The notes beneath the pieces are model-generated. The model was not told the origin of the DNA. It did no database searches and saw only the letters and a program-made list of their open reading frames with translations. Shown in pieces: positions 1 through 13,570 of a stretch of 64,000 bases of DNA. This DNA is from Trogon surrucura (lineage: Eukaryota; Chordata; Aves; Trogoniformes; Trogonidae): positions 29,291,370 through 29,355,369 of the forward strand of contig CM036621.1 of assembly GCA_020746105.1 (NCBI GenBank). The letters run 5' to 3'. The first letter of the stretch is position 1, and the number at the start of each line of letters is the position of its first letter. A program made the translations under genes and the position numbers.

Positions 1-611
1 TCCAGAAAGTAATCTCCTCCCTCTCTTAGACAGCTCTACACCATCTATATCTCTCATACCCAGTAATGCATAAACTTCCCCGTGATCATAATACCCAAAA
101 CGTTGCTGGAGGCACCAGTCTTTGAGCCATGCATTAACTGCATGTACTTTTCTGTTCCTTTCACTATTCCTGTCACCTACTGAAGGGATAGATGAGAAAA
201 CTACCTGTGCCCCCGATCCTTTGATCACTTGGCCTAACGACTTAAAGTCCTTTTTAATTCTCTGAGTACTTCTATGAGTGATCTCATCACTGCCAGCCTG
301 GACAACCAACAATGGGTAATAATCAGTGGGACTCACCAGTCTGGGAAGTTTTTTAGTAATGTCCCTAATCCGAGCTCCAGGGAGGCAACAGACTTCCCTG
401 TGGGCTGGGTCTGGGCGGCAAATGGGACACTCTGTTCCCCTTAGAAGGGAGTCACCAATGACAACTATCCTTCTTTTCTTTTTAGTTGAACTGGTCCTGA
501 TGCATGGGTCTGACTTACTCAGCGAAGTCAACCTTATGTCTCCACATTCATTCACCTCTTCACTTCCTTGGCTCTCCTGTTCCAGAGCCCTGTACCTGTT
601 CTGTAGAGGCT
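1..611 (-). mobile_element. CR1 LINE fragment, ORF1 esterase region
   Basis: Read on the minus strand, this stretch matches the second half of ORF1 of the near-complete CR1 at 56.9-58.0 kb. The shared blocks run from the sequence just before the esterase domain to its C-terminal end. Translation gives an SGNH esterase block I, IGDSLLRGTE, with the GDS codons at 448-456, and near the left edge a DGVE stretch where family members have DGVH. The left end is cut by the window edge, so the rest of the element may lie outside. The 5' end stops abruptly near 611, where a different CR1 3' end abuts. ORF1 of CR1 is thought to bind nucleic acid and carry an esterase of uncertain role in retrotransposition. 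This is a non-coding relic. The family call is secure; whether the frame is unbroken was not checked codon by codon. Confidence 0.85.
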
Positions 612-757
612 GGAAAAAACCTCTAAGATCATCAAGTCCAACTATCAACCCAACATTAACACTAAACCATATCCTGAAGTGCCAAGTCTACATGATTTTT
701 GAACATTTCCAGGGATGGTGACTCCACCACTTCCTTGGGCAGCCTGTTCCAATGTAA
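612..757 (-). mobile_element. CR1 3'-end fragment (different subfamily)
   Basis: On the minus strand this reads as the last part of a CR1: the conserved block for 'tggaacaggctgcccaagg', the 'gtggagtcaccatccctgg' block, and a terminal block ending in 'gatcttagaggttttttcc'. The middle sequence differs from the copies at 17.6, 32.4 and 54.0 kb, so it belongs to another, probably older, CR1 subfamily. The usual ATTCTATG tail repeats are absent. It sits directly upstream, in element orientation, of the ORF1 fragment at 1-611. It is therefore a separate insertion or a rearranged piece, since a single element would have the opposite order. Confidence 0.8.
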
Positions 758-1048
758 GATTGTTTAAATATTATACTGAGCATTACCAGTGTCAGTATGT
801 GTTTTGGATAATGAGAAGTACATTAGCAGCCCAGTCCAGAAATTATTACAAAGTTCTGTTAGTTTTTAAATGTAATTTTGGGATTTGTGAACTGCAGAAG
901 TAAGGGGGAGGAACAAAAAAAAAAAAAGTGAAACCTCATAATTCAGTGCTTGTGGTGTTTGGTAACAATTTATTTACTGCATCTTTCATATCTAATAACT
1001 ATGAATATTTTCCTTGGTAAAATGCAAATATGCTTTCAAAAATATCAG

Positions 1049-1099
1049 AGGAATACCTGTGCATATATCTAAAAGGAATATCTGTGCATATATCTAATA
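1049..1099. repeat. Two-copy 25-bp tandem duplication
   Basis: The motif 'ggaatacctgtgcatatat' followed by 'ctaa' begins at 1,050 and recurs at 1,075 with one C/T difference, giving a period of 25. It is a simple local duplication in non-coding sequence. Confidence 0.8.
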
Positions 1100-4000
1100 T
1101 TGGTTATTTTAACTGAAGGTACAAACTAGTTTTTAACTTAAGCATTTTGCCTTTTCACCAGGCTCCAGGCTTAGGACACCCGGACTCTTAACAACTGGTT
1201 TCTTTTGTAACTGCCTCCAGTCACCACGCTGGAAAGCGCACTGTCTTCTGCTTACTACAGAAAAACCACAGCACGTTTCTGCAAGAAATCAAAGGTATAG
1301 CTTTTTCTCCTTCGGTTCAGAGTGTAATTCATAGAGTTTTAAGATGTCTCCTCTACAGACAGAAGCAATGAATGTACAAAATTGTTTCATTTCCAGACAT
1401 ACACCAAAGGTTTACAATACTTCTCCCTTTCTCCTCTATTTCTCTACCACTCACATCACCAAAGAAACAAAGATGTATGCCATGCAGACATTATAAATAT
1501 CTTTGCTAACATCTGTTACACGCCAATTTCAATGCTATTGGTACTTCCCTTCTCATTCTGTATGTATGAGCTGGTATTAATATCTCCAAGGAAAGTAAAT
1601 GCATGAATCAATGTGTCTGAACTAAATAGAGCTGGACGAATGAAGCATATGTGTGAACGCACGTGTTGTTTGTACATTAGGGCGCTGTGCTGAGCAGCAC
1701 AGGGGCTGTGGGACACAGTGTGGAGGCCACGTCCAGCTTGACAGAGAATGCAGATCAGCCAGAGGAAGAGTTGGGGAGACCTTCTGTGTGAGGTGTCACA
1801 GCCTTCCTTGAAAATAAGGGTGGAGAGGACAGACTTTGGGGCTATGCTGCTTGTCTGCTCTGCTGACGCATAGGTCTCAGAGAAAAGGACTGCCGGAGAG
1901 TCATCCAGTCCAGCTAGAGGCACACACGAGCAAAGGAGAAGCAGGGAGGAGACAGAGGACAAAGCACCAGAGAGCATCAAGAGCCAGAGGCAAAAGACCA
2001 TAAGATGTGGTGGCTGCGAGGTTGGTGCCCCAGTTAAGGAGCCGCTCTCAAAGTGAGATGTTTTCAGAAAATGCAGCGTGTTCGTCCTGGAGAGAAAACT
2101 GTGGAGAAGCGGTAGATACTTTCAGAACTATTTCTGAAAACTACTGCTGAACAGACGTTATATATGTTGCAACTGCCCTTCTAGCTGTTCATGTCAGTCT
2201 TGCAAGCAGCCCTTGCAGAATCTGTGTAGAGAAGTAATGTTTGTTCCACTGCTGCTGACAGTGGGTGGGCAGTTACCTGCTGGCTGACATGTGGCCAGCT
2301 TGCTTAGAGCAGCTTCCAGCTGTGCGTTTCCTCGACTGTGCCTTCACCCACTGAGGGGATGGTGCTTTTACTCTCTAGACTTGCCTGCCCAGTTTGCCAC
2401 CTTGTCCACAAGGCAGCCCACTGCTTGTCAGTGAGTAATAGCCACAGCCAGCGCAGCATCGACACAGCCCCCAGCCTTGGTGGCTCATCCTCCTCTGTTT
2501 ATCCATCTTCCCCATAATGCAAGCCAGATGTTTCACAGTCAGCCACCTCTAGCTGTCCTGTCCTAAGAGGCACAGTCTATGAGAACTTTAGCAAAAGAGT
2601 AAGAGGAGACAGAAACCAGTAGCTGGCTAGTAAGGAAGAAGGATGGTTTGGCTGAAATGTGTGTGGGCGATCGATACCTTTTTGTACTGCTTGAATTTTC
2701 TTATTCATTTTTCTATTCCATAAGATTGTCCTGTCCTATGCTCAGTGCAAATGGTGTATGGCGGATGAGCCAAGTCTACTTCATGCGATATAATGTTCTG
2801 AAGACTGGTGTCACTGCTATTTTGCTTTATGTGATAGCAATAGGCATTTCTGCAGGAGAACAATATGTACAGGAAGCTCTCCAAGGTCAATATAACCATG
2901 CAAATAGCCAGATGCTATTTCCCTGAGAATTACAAGGTTGAACAGCCAAACATCTCTTAGTCATGTAAATTATGAAAATTCTGAGAACTACAGTGCAGAC
3001 AAGAAATCTATGGCCGCTGAATCATTTTCTCTGGTTCAAAAATGACCATGTCTTATTATCCTTTTGTTCCAGATTTTATTTGCATTGAATGACTGTTTAT
3101 TCCTGTCAGATATAGGGATGGAGCTAACATATTTGCTTTAGATATTGTTCTTTTATTATAAAAAAAAAAAGCGTTCAGCAGACTTGCAGAGATTCTTTTC
3201 AAGATGTGGGAAAAATAATAGAAAACCAGTATTGAGCTATTTCTCTTAAGCTATCTGCAGTTAAAGTGATTATTAAACCCCAGGACAGGTTTAAGGGTAA
3301 TCCAGATGAATATTGTTTTCATCAAAGCAATAGTGGAGTCATCTGCTTTTTTCCTCTTGCCTAAGGACTGACTTTAGAACAGGCATACCATCAAGTGAAA
3401 TTGGAATTATTTTGCTCCAATTCCTTTAAAGTTCATTTTTTATCAGTTACTGCTTGTAGTTATCTGATGCAAGAAAGACTACTTGCTTTCTGAATAGCGT
3501 CACTGATAGGTAGTTTTTTTCTACTTTTACTTGGGAAGTTAGAAATGTACTGTCTTTGTAGTAAAAAAAAAAACAAACCACAAGGTGAAAATGCACTCAT
3601 TTTTCTGCAATAAACAAACAAGAGCCATGCACAATACAAGTGGGATTGATTTGAAAGATGGATGACCCAAATACTGTGAATACAGAATAGACTATGATAA
3701 TAGCAGCACGTGTTAATGCTACAGACTTCAGCCTCATCTAAGAAATACGGGCAAATGCTTGTGTTTTGTGGCTACTTCTGGCCATTAGTGACTGTTGAAT
3801 GCAATAGCCCCAGTGCTGACTCCAATCCAAGAAGACCTTAAACTGCTCCTCAGTGTTACTGGCTTCTGCTGGAGACACCATGCTGGCCCTGCACAGCCAC
3901 CTCTGCAGAAGTAGCACAAGAAAGAAGTGGGAGATTTAGATGGCTATTCTGAGGACCCCGTGCAGCCAAATTAAACTTCAGAGCTATCAGAATTACTGGG

Positions 4001-7000
4001 CCACCTCAGCTGCTCCTCTTTGCCTCAGCAAGAACAAGCAGCCACGTCACTGAGAGGGGCTGTTCTTTGCTCTTTATGAGGCCCGGAAATACTCCTTGTA
4101 ATCAGGCTATGCCCACAAGAGGTAACTCAGAAAATCCAGGCACCTACAGCTATGAGTGACTCTGAGAAAACAATCCACAGAAATAATTAAAAAGATAAGG
4201 AGAAAACAGAATGTGTATGGAGCACAGCGGTTAGCGCCAGCACACAGAGGTTGTACACACAGCGTGAAGATATTCTGCATGGTCTGTTTTCCTACAGCCC
4301 ACCTTCAGCAACACCTGAAGCCTCTAAAGGAAATAAAACACTGGCATGGTTCTTCCAAAGATTTTTTAGTCCAAGGACAATCCCTGAGCACCAGATTAGA
4401 TGCAGCTTCTATGGCTCAGATTTATGCATCTGAGGATTAAAGCCAGTTGGTAGGTAAAACACCAGGAATGGGTGCCCAGGCACAATTTAGGCTTTGCGAA
4501 TATGACAATTATTTTTAATTCCATCAGAAGCACTATAATTTCAGAAGCTTTGCTTCATAAAAGATAAAGTCAAATGACAACAGACAAAGTGGTGGAGGAA
4601 AATACAGGGCATAATAATTCATGACACAATTTATAAAGTCAGGATTGTTCATGTCAGGTCAGAGTGAGTGGAAAATGCACCTAAATTAGAATAATTAGGG
4701 TTAATATGCCCTTTACACTGGCATGAATAATTATTTAATCCATAGGTCAGAATTAGTCTTTTTAGGTTCCTCTGGTATTTTTATATTTAATAGAGTACAA
4801 GAGAATAATAGCAGAAACAAATAGCACTGCATCTAGAGGAGATTCATAGTCCATATAAACTTAATCATTTAAGTTAATTCTACTCCATTCACTGTTTCTT
4901 CAGCTTGATCAGCCTATCTACTTTCCTAATGGAAACAACATTCTTAATTTTTTTTTCCTACTTTTTCTGTTAATCTTTCTCGCTCTTATATGGCTTCTCT
5001 CAGTGATGCTGTCAGCAAGATGATGCCTAGTCCCAATTAGAAACTCAATCAATATTCACATAATGAGGGTTCTAGCAAAACCATGTCATTTAGTTCAAAG
5101 ACATGGATATATTACTGTAGCTATTCAGGATTCAAGTAATTTGGGGCACCTCAGTGAAAAAAGATAAGGTAAAGCTGAAAGGCTTAGAGGTAGTTAATGG
5201 TTACTATGGCAACTTCCTAAATAAGCTTTAGATTCTAGTCATTATTCAGTTTATTTGGAGGCAGAACAGAATCATTAAAGATGAAACTTAGTTAAAGCTC
5301 AGAAGAGTTATGGGATCTTATAGTTTCCTGCTGGTCCTTGCAGAGCTACTTACAGTTTGTCCATCTTAGCTTTGAACAGTGTCCAAGAGCAAGATGCAGC
5401 CTGCATAGATTAAAAAATGGCAGCATGTTACATAGCAACGATCTAATTTTAATAACTTTGGCAATTGCATTTTTACATTTTTATATCCCAGTAGAACTCT
5501 TTCAAATGTATTGTGTGGGAAAGAAGCGGTCCTCAGTGAATAATGTTCTCATCTGTCCCTAAAATGAAGTGATTAAGATGTGTTTTTCAAAGCCGGGCTC
5601 TGACTGTGAGTGCACCTTTTTCATCTCACGGTAGAGTGCAGTCCCCTCAGACCTTTTGGGAACTCAGCCCCTAACATTCGTTCTCATCATCGCTGTCCCA
5701 TGATGACATTGATAAACAGAACTACAGAGCACCATTAAGCTAACTCTAGACTTCTTCCTTCCACGAAACCCCCATGAGCAGAAGAGCGAGGATACATTTC
5801 AGCCAGGTCCCTAGCCAGGATTGTAGCAATGCAATAATTAGGAACTGGGAAAAATGTTGCTGTATCAAAATCTTGCCATGCTGATCACATCCATTTGTGT
5901 TCCTAATGTGAACATGAGTGAATACATGTGGCCTCTGTAGAGTTGCATCACTGGGGTAGTTTTAAAGAGTTTTACCTCTACAGGGACCAAGGGGGACAGC
6001 ACAGGAAGGAGACAACACAACTGGGTAAGTCTAAGCCACCACACCTTAATTGACTCAAGAGCTGTATCAGCCTAAACTTCTTGCATTTTCTCAGCAGGTA
6101 TGGCCCCCTTACTTAACTACTCATAGCACATGATAAATCAGCAGAGGCCACAAAATAAAATTAGATCTCAGTAGGAGAAACTCCATGGCTTCTCACAGAA
6201 GTAACTTCCCAGCTCAGACCAGCTTTCCCTCTTCCATTGGCTGGAAACTTCTGGAGTCACCAAGTCATAACTATGAAGTTGCTAGTGAATGATGCCTTCT
6301 GTGTGAAGATACAAGATACTCCCAGAGGTGAATATATAAGTAGTGTAGACTGAAGTAATGAGTTCTCACAAAAGAAAAAACAACAACAACAAAAAGTTAC
6401 CTAGCTGTCAGCTTGGTGCTCCTAAGGGTGAATGGCAGCTGGTACATGGGCATATTTAAACACTCTTAGGTAGCTTAATTGTGCAGGGTAGGGAAACTGC
6501 TGTATGTAGGTGTCTCAAAAAGGGGTCAAAGAAGACCAAAAGAGTGATAGACTGTTTTGTTTGTGGCCAGGAGTCAATATAACACTGTTATAAAATAATC
6601 CACATCCCTACCACCTGCAAGCCTTTCTGTCTGTCTTTTATGAGTTAATGGTTCTGGAGACAGTGAGACACCCAGCCCAGGACACACCTTGCTGTGTTTG
6701 ACAGCCTCAGAGTAAACCCAGGCTTCCTCCACAGCCAGTGTAGAGAAATGGGCACTGCCAGGACATGGTTCATTCATTCCTAGGCGTTAAACTATAAAAC
6801 AGATCAGGGAATTAGCCTGTTTCTCTTCCCAGATCTTGAATTATGAAACACAGAAGTCTTAAAATAATGAGTCTTTTCATTATTTTTTCCAAATGAATTT
6901 TTCATCATTTTTAAAATGTTTTGAAATATAAGTAGAACATCAAAACTTCATGATATAAAACAGTCATAGTGGAAGTAAACTGGTTCAGACTGGTTCCAAG

Positions 7001-10000
7001 ATACTTCAGAAGACTTAATTCTGTTGATCTTCCTCCCTTTGTCTTCAGAGAACTCCTCTAGACTGTGCCTTTTTAGTTCTTCTTTTTCTCTGTTTTAGAA
7101 CAGTAAAAATGCTCTTTCAAATTCCACATGATGAAAAAGCAATGTGCATCCAGCTGCAATAGAAACTGTTTTTCTCTCCCATCTGAAAAGCCTGTGCAAC
7201 ATGCAGAAATCCTGCACTGCCTATTACTTGTATCACTCCTTTTCTATGGAAATCCATTCTCCAGAGTTATAACTCGGGGAACAACAGCAAGGACTAACTT
7301 TGTTTAATTTCTAAGAGGGAAAAGCAAAGGAGAATATGGTCTGATCCCAAAAAGTGCTGTCATATCAGTCTGAGCATTATTTATTGTATTTTGCTTTCTT
7401 CCCTGTTATACAACCACAGCACCCGGCTGTTTGCTGGGTTGCAAGGGTAGTATTTTCAAGGTTAGCACAGAAGTAATCAAACACTCAATGGTGTATGAAT
7501 ATTCATATCAAGACACATTATGAGAAAGTAGATAGAGGCCAATATGCAATTTAAATATAGAATACAGCAGGAAATGGGACATGAAACAGTAATTAGTGAA
7601 AATTACATGTTATTTACATAGGTAAATACGCTGCAGGGGTTATGCATATGATCTTTTCTATTAGCATTTGTTTGTTTGTGATTTAACCCTGATTTTAAAA
7701 GTGAGCCTTTTGAAACAAAAATGGGAAGTAAGGAGCACTTTCCTTGTACTAGAAAAACTACATTGCTTGCAGGATTACCAATTTGCATGTAAACCAGGTT
7801 TCACAGCTAATGTGGATGAGAACAGGCCAGTACTGCAGAAACCAGTGGTGTCAGTTCTCAAGAGGAGAGGTTTTCTTCCTAGCCTTGGTTATGCAGCTCA
7901 CTCCTATTTGGGCTGCCAGAAGCCTGTGGGTGCTGGCAAAGTGTGTCCAAACTCTCACTGCCCAGACAAGATGGAAATCATACCATAGTACTGAATTTCT
8001 AGTGGGAAGAGTAACTAGAAGGGCAAAAAAGCATTGTCTTCCCTTGTTTGGGGAATATCTACAACTAGATTCAGCTTCCTGCTTTTCCTTTCAGAAATGG
8101 AAATGCAGCTCTAGCCTAGTTAGATCAGTACTAGCATGCGCTGTGAGTCTTCACAGCCATCACACCAAAGGGAGAAATATTTGTTTTCAACTCCATTCTA
8201 AACCACCTCATGTTGCTGTATTCCCTTACCATGTCTGCTTCTTCTTCCTTTATCACTTAATTGTGCCTTTCTCTTTTAGCCATGAGGAAAGTGAGCGAAA
8301 AGGCTTGACTAATGGATCTCCTTTCCCTGCTTCAGCCAGCAGCTTCCCTTACCATGATCGGCTGCCATGAACAAGGAATTAGTTGATAGTTCGGGCTTCT
8401 CAGAGGAAATGGATAGCAGGGAATTAATCAGAGGAAGAGGGATGGAAACATGTCCCTCTTACAAAATCTCATTTACTCCTTAGCCTTTTGCTTCTGGGTT
8501 GCTTTTGATGGGGTAACTCTACTGTGCTTGAGGCTACAAGCAAGAAAACCATTTTCAGAGTACGTAGCATGTATTTATTGGTGAATGCATGCCGTGGATA
8601 GCTAGGACTCCCACGCTACAAGACCATACAAATCTCCTTGTGCCTCTGGATGAGTCTCAGCTGAACAGGCAGTCCTCAGTGAGGTGAGGAAGGGTCTGCC
8701 TCTTGCTCCTTGCTGTAGCCTGATCTTTGATCTTGCTGTCCTCCTGTTCTTTGCTTTTCTTTCCCTAGGATGTTACAGCTTCTCATGTCAGTATTTTCCT
8801 CTTGAATCCCTGAGCTTTAAGTAACCCCATCCCATCAAATACTGTTGAGTCTATTGGTTTGCTTTTCTTATCCTGCGTGGCTTTAGCTCATGGGCTTTCT
8901 CACATCTTAATGGTATTTTTCTATAAAACTCTACCATGGTGACAACTGTGTTGTGCAAAACTAGGCTGGGGCTTGTAGACAGCTGAAGCTCTCAGCCACA
9001 GGGTATGAAGGGTTATATCTTCCAACCCACTGCACGGTAGCTGCCCCAATGACATAAAAAATTCCAGCATAAAGCTCAAAGAAAAATTTGCAAGACAAGT
9101 TCATGCCACTGCAGTGCAGTAACATTTTCAGGAAATTTCTGTGGGTAGGCTCCTGAGCTGGCATTTAGCAAATGCCCAGAATCTAGAGAGGGCACTGTCC
9201 TGCTGGAGGCCCTCTGCTCTTTAATGCAGAGAAACTAAGACGTTTGAGAGGGACTGGCTGGTTTCCCAATGGGCAAGTGTCTCACACTTGGTGTTCTGGG
9301 CAAATTCCAAGCCAGTCAGTCACGCTCTACTTTTTAAAGTTTACCTGACATTGCAGAATATGGGTGACTATCTCTTCTTTCTAAAATCCAATTAAGACCC
9401 CAGTTTAGAAATCAGGATAATACAACCTTTGTCCTTTGTTATCTTTCATTTCCCATTTACTTTGAATCAGCAGACAAGAGCTTGTGGATATAAATAAAAA
9501 CCCTGAGAACGTTTTCCATTTTTCATGCACGTTTCAATATGCAAAGGCTCTCTGCATGTCTGTATCTGTCCTCTGCAGAGTAGCTGTGTATATCTAAGGA
9601 TTTGCCACTTCTCCTTGTGGAGGTGGCAGCATGTCGGTCCTTACTCTTTATAGAAAGTTTATTACTTCTTGTGAAGTACCTTGAGACTTAGTGGAATAAA
9701 AGAGTGTGTTGAGATAAAGATTATTTATTATTCATCACTCCAAATACAGTTGTTCATACATTTTAAAGCTGGGAATAGTGTGTGATAAGAGACAGCTGCA
9801 TCGCTAGGACTCTTACTGCAAGCATGCAAATTATTTTTCAGATGTGAAAAGAGGTGGTGGGCCCAAGCAAGTGTTGTTTTTTATCCCCAGCCATATCAGA
9901 TGGGCTAATGAAAGCTATTACTTCTCCTCATAAATCACAATACAGCAAGATCTCCAAAATGAACTAAATCTGTTGATAACAATCACACTGCAGATAACAG

Positions 10001-12571
10001 CAAAAGCACACAAAAAAAAAAGATATAGAAATGTTGTAAAAACCACCTAGTCTCCGATTTGAATCTTTTGTGTGAGGAAGGCATCCTGCAAACAGAGCTG
10101 CCATAAGTATCCCTTATCCCTGCATGCCCAGCTTCTCCAGCAAAAACTGCTTAAGGCAGTGAGAGGCAATGAAAGAAATAAAAGCAAAACCAGTCACCTT
10201 GCAGAAATGAAACATTTTGTAAAACCAAATGGAGCAGAGAGAAGAGTGGCTGTCTGTGACTGAGACGACCGTGACAAGACAATCTCTCCGTACGTCAGAT
10301 GGATAAAATAACAACAGACTTCTCTGTGGAAATCTGATTGAAACTCACTCATATCAGGCCTCTGGGTTTTCTCAGAGAATGGAAATTAAGATTGCAGTAA
10401 CTTTTCTCCACTTGTTCAAATGTGTGCCAGTTCTCCATTTTTCCTCATTAAGGAGACAGAAAGGATTGAACATCTCCCACTGCTTTTGGATCCAGTTTGG
10501 AATTGCTGAGTATTCCACAGGAAGCAATTTTTAGGGGGCTAATGCCTCTAACTTGGGCTGAAATTACATAAACATCTGTGGCATTTCAGACCCAGAGAAG
10601 GCCAGAGTGCTGCACAGCAAGTCACTTATTGCAGTCACTTTTAGAGACTTTGAAACAAAAATATTTTATTCCACCTTATTGTTTGGCAGTTAAAAGGAGC
10701 CTCTGGGGAAGGACAAAGTTAATTTCTTCTTCCTGCTAACCGATTAGTAGTCAGTTCCATTTAGAACGAATCCCAAAGGGTTGTTTCACTCCTTCTTACA
10801 CTATTCAGGATGGGGAAATGTTACAACAGTCGACTGGAAGGGCTCATTTTTATATTAAGGATAACAACAAATTTCAACAGTGGTTTGTCTCTGAAACCTG
10901 CAGGTGACTTTTTGAATCACAGACAAAAGACAAAAAGAGATCCTGTTCTGTACCTTGCTGTGCTCAGCAGCATACACTAGTTTGGTGGAGTTCATTTCCA
11001 ATGAATGACTCGGGTAAAAGCAAAACCTGCAGTGTCATGTGAAGAAAACAGTGCTAAATTTCTTTTTTTTTCTGAATTGAGGAGCAGATGGTGTCATACA
11101 TGTCATGTGAAATGTTGCTCAAATAACAGCAATAAACCCTTTTGACAGTGAACACGCATCAGATCAAATGTCCAGAGTCAAATAACTGCCTCCACTGAAA
11201 ATCGGCAATTTGTAAATGCCTGTAGCCACAGCTTCATCTTTAAGCATGTGCATACCTTTCCAAAAATATCCCCTTCAGTACTTCTATGGCTTAATTCTTC
11301 TATCTTTCCCCTTTCTTTGCTTTAAAGCTTAAGATATTTGTACAGAATAGGTCATAAGTGAGGAATTTTAAGTGCTATTGTAATTCAATATTTCTCATCC
11401 CATTTTCTTTCACTTAACATATTCCATTTTCTTTCTTGTCTGATTTTTAGCTCTCAAGCTATTTTTTAAGGTATTAACTAGCTTGTTTTAGATTCCCTAA
11501 ATGCATAGGCTTCTGCTCTACAAGCTATTCTCACACGGTAGACATCCTGGCATAAAATCTTAAAACCCTTGGCTTGGGGAACAGATTTTGCTGTTTCTCT
11601 GAGTGCAGCCCAAGATAGGGGCAGAGACTGTCTGTGACTCCCGAATGCTATTTCAGATGATTAATTCATGCCTCACACTCAAGAACACACAAAATATCAT
11701 GATGAACTTTTGCATACAGGAAAACAATATCTCTAGGTATTTGTGTTCAAGATTTGATTTATATAAATGACATTTTGCATGTAAATATGCAGCCAGCCAT
11801 ATCGCTGCCTGCCAACAGGCATTTGAGCTAAACACGATGATGCTCCTCTTAATGTAAAATGTCATGTTCTCATGTGCACCTACCACAAAGGTTATCATAC
11901 ACATCAGAAAGTAAAATTATTTGGCAAATAATTATCCTCACCAAATTTGTGCCTTTATTTTTCCTGGTTAAAATAACTTCTATCAAGGAATATGACTCCT
12001 AAATAAGCATCCATCAATTTTGGATGCCTGACTTAAGGTGATATGAAAATACTAATTGCCTTCTATTCACGTCAAGAATATTTGAGTCTGAGCTCCAGGA
12101 CAGCTGAACAGATGCACTCTGAAAAAGACAATCCCTGAGCTGCTTGGAAGACTGTAAAGCTTCCTTGGGGTTTTATGAATAACCAAGGGCCTCACCCTCT
12201 GCCTTTCCCAAATCTGGATTTGCACTCACAGCCCTGGGTGCACAGATCATTTATAACAGGAGATTTCTCTGGCTGAATATGTGTAGAGATCTGCATTTCC
12301 TCAGAAAAGCATAAGTGGCCAACATTGCAGAGCATCTCTTCTTTTCTCCCTCTTGAGTTTAAAAGGCTTTCAGGCTTCCGATCTACGACTGGAAGACCTG
12401 ATCTGCTCCTTCGCATTTACGGAGTATCCCTGATCTGTCCATTGTCTGCTCTACAACCACTGCAGCATGACTTACCGAGGTCCCTGGGTATTTCCTCGAT
12501 ACTGAGACTGCAGCAGTAGGACCTTTGGCACTCCTGGTGATGATCGTTGCCTACATCTACCTATTGATTTG

Positions 12572-12576
12572 GCATG
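12572..12576. repeat. Target-site duplication GCATG, left copy
   Basis: GCATG lies immediately left of the LTR terminus TGTCGTGG and is repeated immediately right of the other terminus at 13,758-13,762. A 5-bp duplication is the length usual for ERVL-type integrases. Confidence 0.85.
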
Positions 12577-12759
12577 TGTCGTGGGTTGACCCTGGCCAGC
12601 CGCCAGGTACCCACACAGACGCTCACTCACCCCCCCCTTCACTGCTGAACAGGGGGAGAAAATATTTCCAAGGGCTCAGGGTTTGAGATAAGGACAGGGA
12701 GATCACCCTCATTTACCGTCCCGGGCAAAACAGACTCAGTTTTGGGGAAATTAGGTACA

Positions 12760-12765
12760 TTTATT
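12760..12765 (-). promoter_or_regulatory. AATAAA polyadenylation signal in LTR copy 1
   Basis: AATAAA on the minus strand, about 180 bp from the LTR's 3' boundary. The same hexamer is conserved in copy 2 at 32,706-32,711. It is one of two signals that orient the element as minus strand. Confidence 0.6.
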
Positions 12766-13153
12766 AAGAACTAATCAGAGAGGAGTAGTGAGAAGTAAGA
12801 AAGAGCAAACAAATCTTAAGCAGAACACCTTCCCCCCATCCCTCTCTTCTTCCCGGGCTTAACATCAATCCCGGTTTCTCCACCTCCTCCCCCCGAGCGG
12901 CGCAGGGGGACAGGGAATGGGGGCTGCGGTCAGTTCACCCGACGTTGGTTCCACCGCTTCTTCACTCCGGGGGAGGACTCTTCACTCTTCCCCAGGGCCA
13001 CTGTGGGGTCCCTCTCATGGGAGACGAGCTTCACGCTCTCTTCTCCGTGTGAGTCGTCCCACGAAGGGCAATTCATCACAAACTGCCCAACGCGAGACAC
13101 CTCACGAGGGGCAGCCCACCCCTCGTGAGTCTGAGGCGCAGTCCTTCGGGGAA

Positions 13154-13300
13154 ACTGCTCCAGCGTGAGCCACCCACAACGTCCCAAAAGTCCCACCAGC
13201 CAACCTGCTCCAGCGTGGGCATTCCCTCTTCCATGGGCTACAGGTTCCGGCAGCGACTTGCTCTGATGCGGGCCTCCCACGGGCTACAGTCCCCTTTCAG
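13154..13300 (-). repeat. Degenerate minisatellite-like units inside LTR copy 1
   Basis: The motif 'ctgctccagcgtg' occurs at about 13,157 and again about 50 bp later. Decayed versions follow with 'cgacttgctctgatgcgg' and repeated 'cacgggctacag' or 'catgggctacag' blocks. The same arrangement is present in copy 2 at about 33,095-33,245, so the repeats are part of the LTR family and not a local expansion. Confidence 0.65.
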
Positions 13301-13560
13301 GCATCCACCCACACGGCGTGGAATCCTCGGTGGACATCTACGCGGTGATCCTCACGGTAGACTTCTGCACCTCGCCCATGGGCTGCAGGGGGACAACCCG
13401 CTTCACCATGGTCTTCACCACGGACCCGGGGGACTCCTTCTGCTCCGGCGCCTGGAGCTCATCCTCCCCCCTCCTCCTTCTTCACTGACCTTGGTGTCTG
13501 CACAGATTCTCACTCCTCCATCTCTGTGCCAGCTGTTATGGCGCAGTTCTTTTTCCCGTT

Positions 13561-13570
13561 CTTAAATATG
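13561..13570 (-). promoter_or_regulatory. TATA-like box in LTR copy 1
   Basis: CATATTTAAG on the minus strand, about 187 bp from the element's 5' boundary, the usual region for a retroviral U3 TATA box. It is also present in copy 2 at 33,504-33,513. Function is inferred. Confidence 0.45.

Larger units (their letters stand above)
758..12576. other. Unassigned AT-rich DNA, no recognisable gene
   Basis: About 11.8 kb of AT-rich sequence with short homopolymer runs. It has open frames of up to 195 codons, but none has a domain, a signal I recognise or a conserved flanking splice pattern. A 25-bp tandem duplication lies at about 1,049-1,099. No CR1 or LTR piece was spotted. It may be intergenic or intronic; the sequence alone does not say which. 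Confidence 0.5.

Noticed and set aside
1516..2001. 161-codon minus-strand frame beginning with a leucine-rich, signal-peptide-like stretch
   Set aside because: The hydrophobic start is suggestive, but the rest shows no family resemblance and no supporting gene structure. It could be tested by conservation, but is not claimed.
7783..8370. 195-codon plus-strand open frame
   Set aside because: No recognisable domain or signal, overlapping another unrelated frame, with no CpG island or splice context. Consistent with chance in 64 kb.
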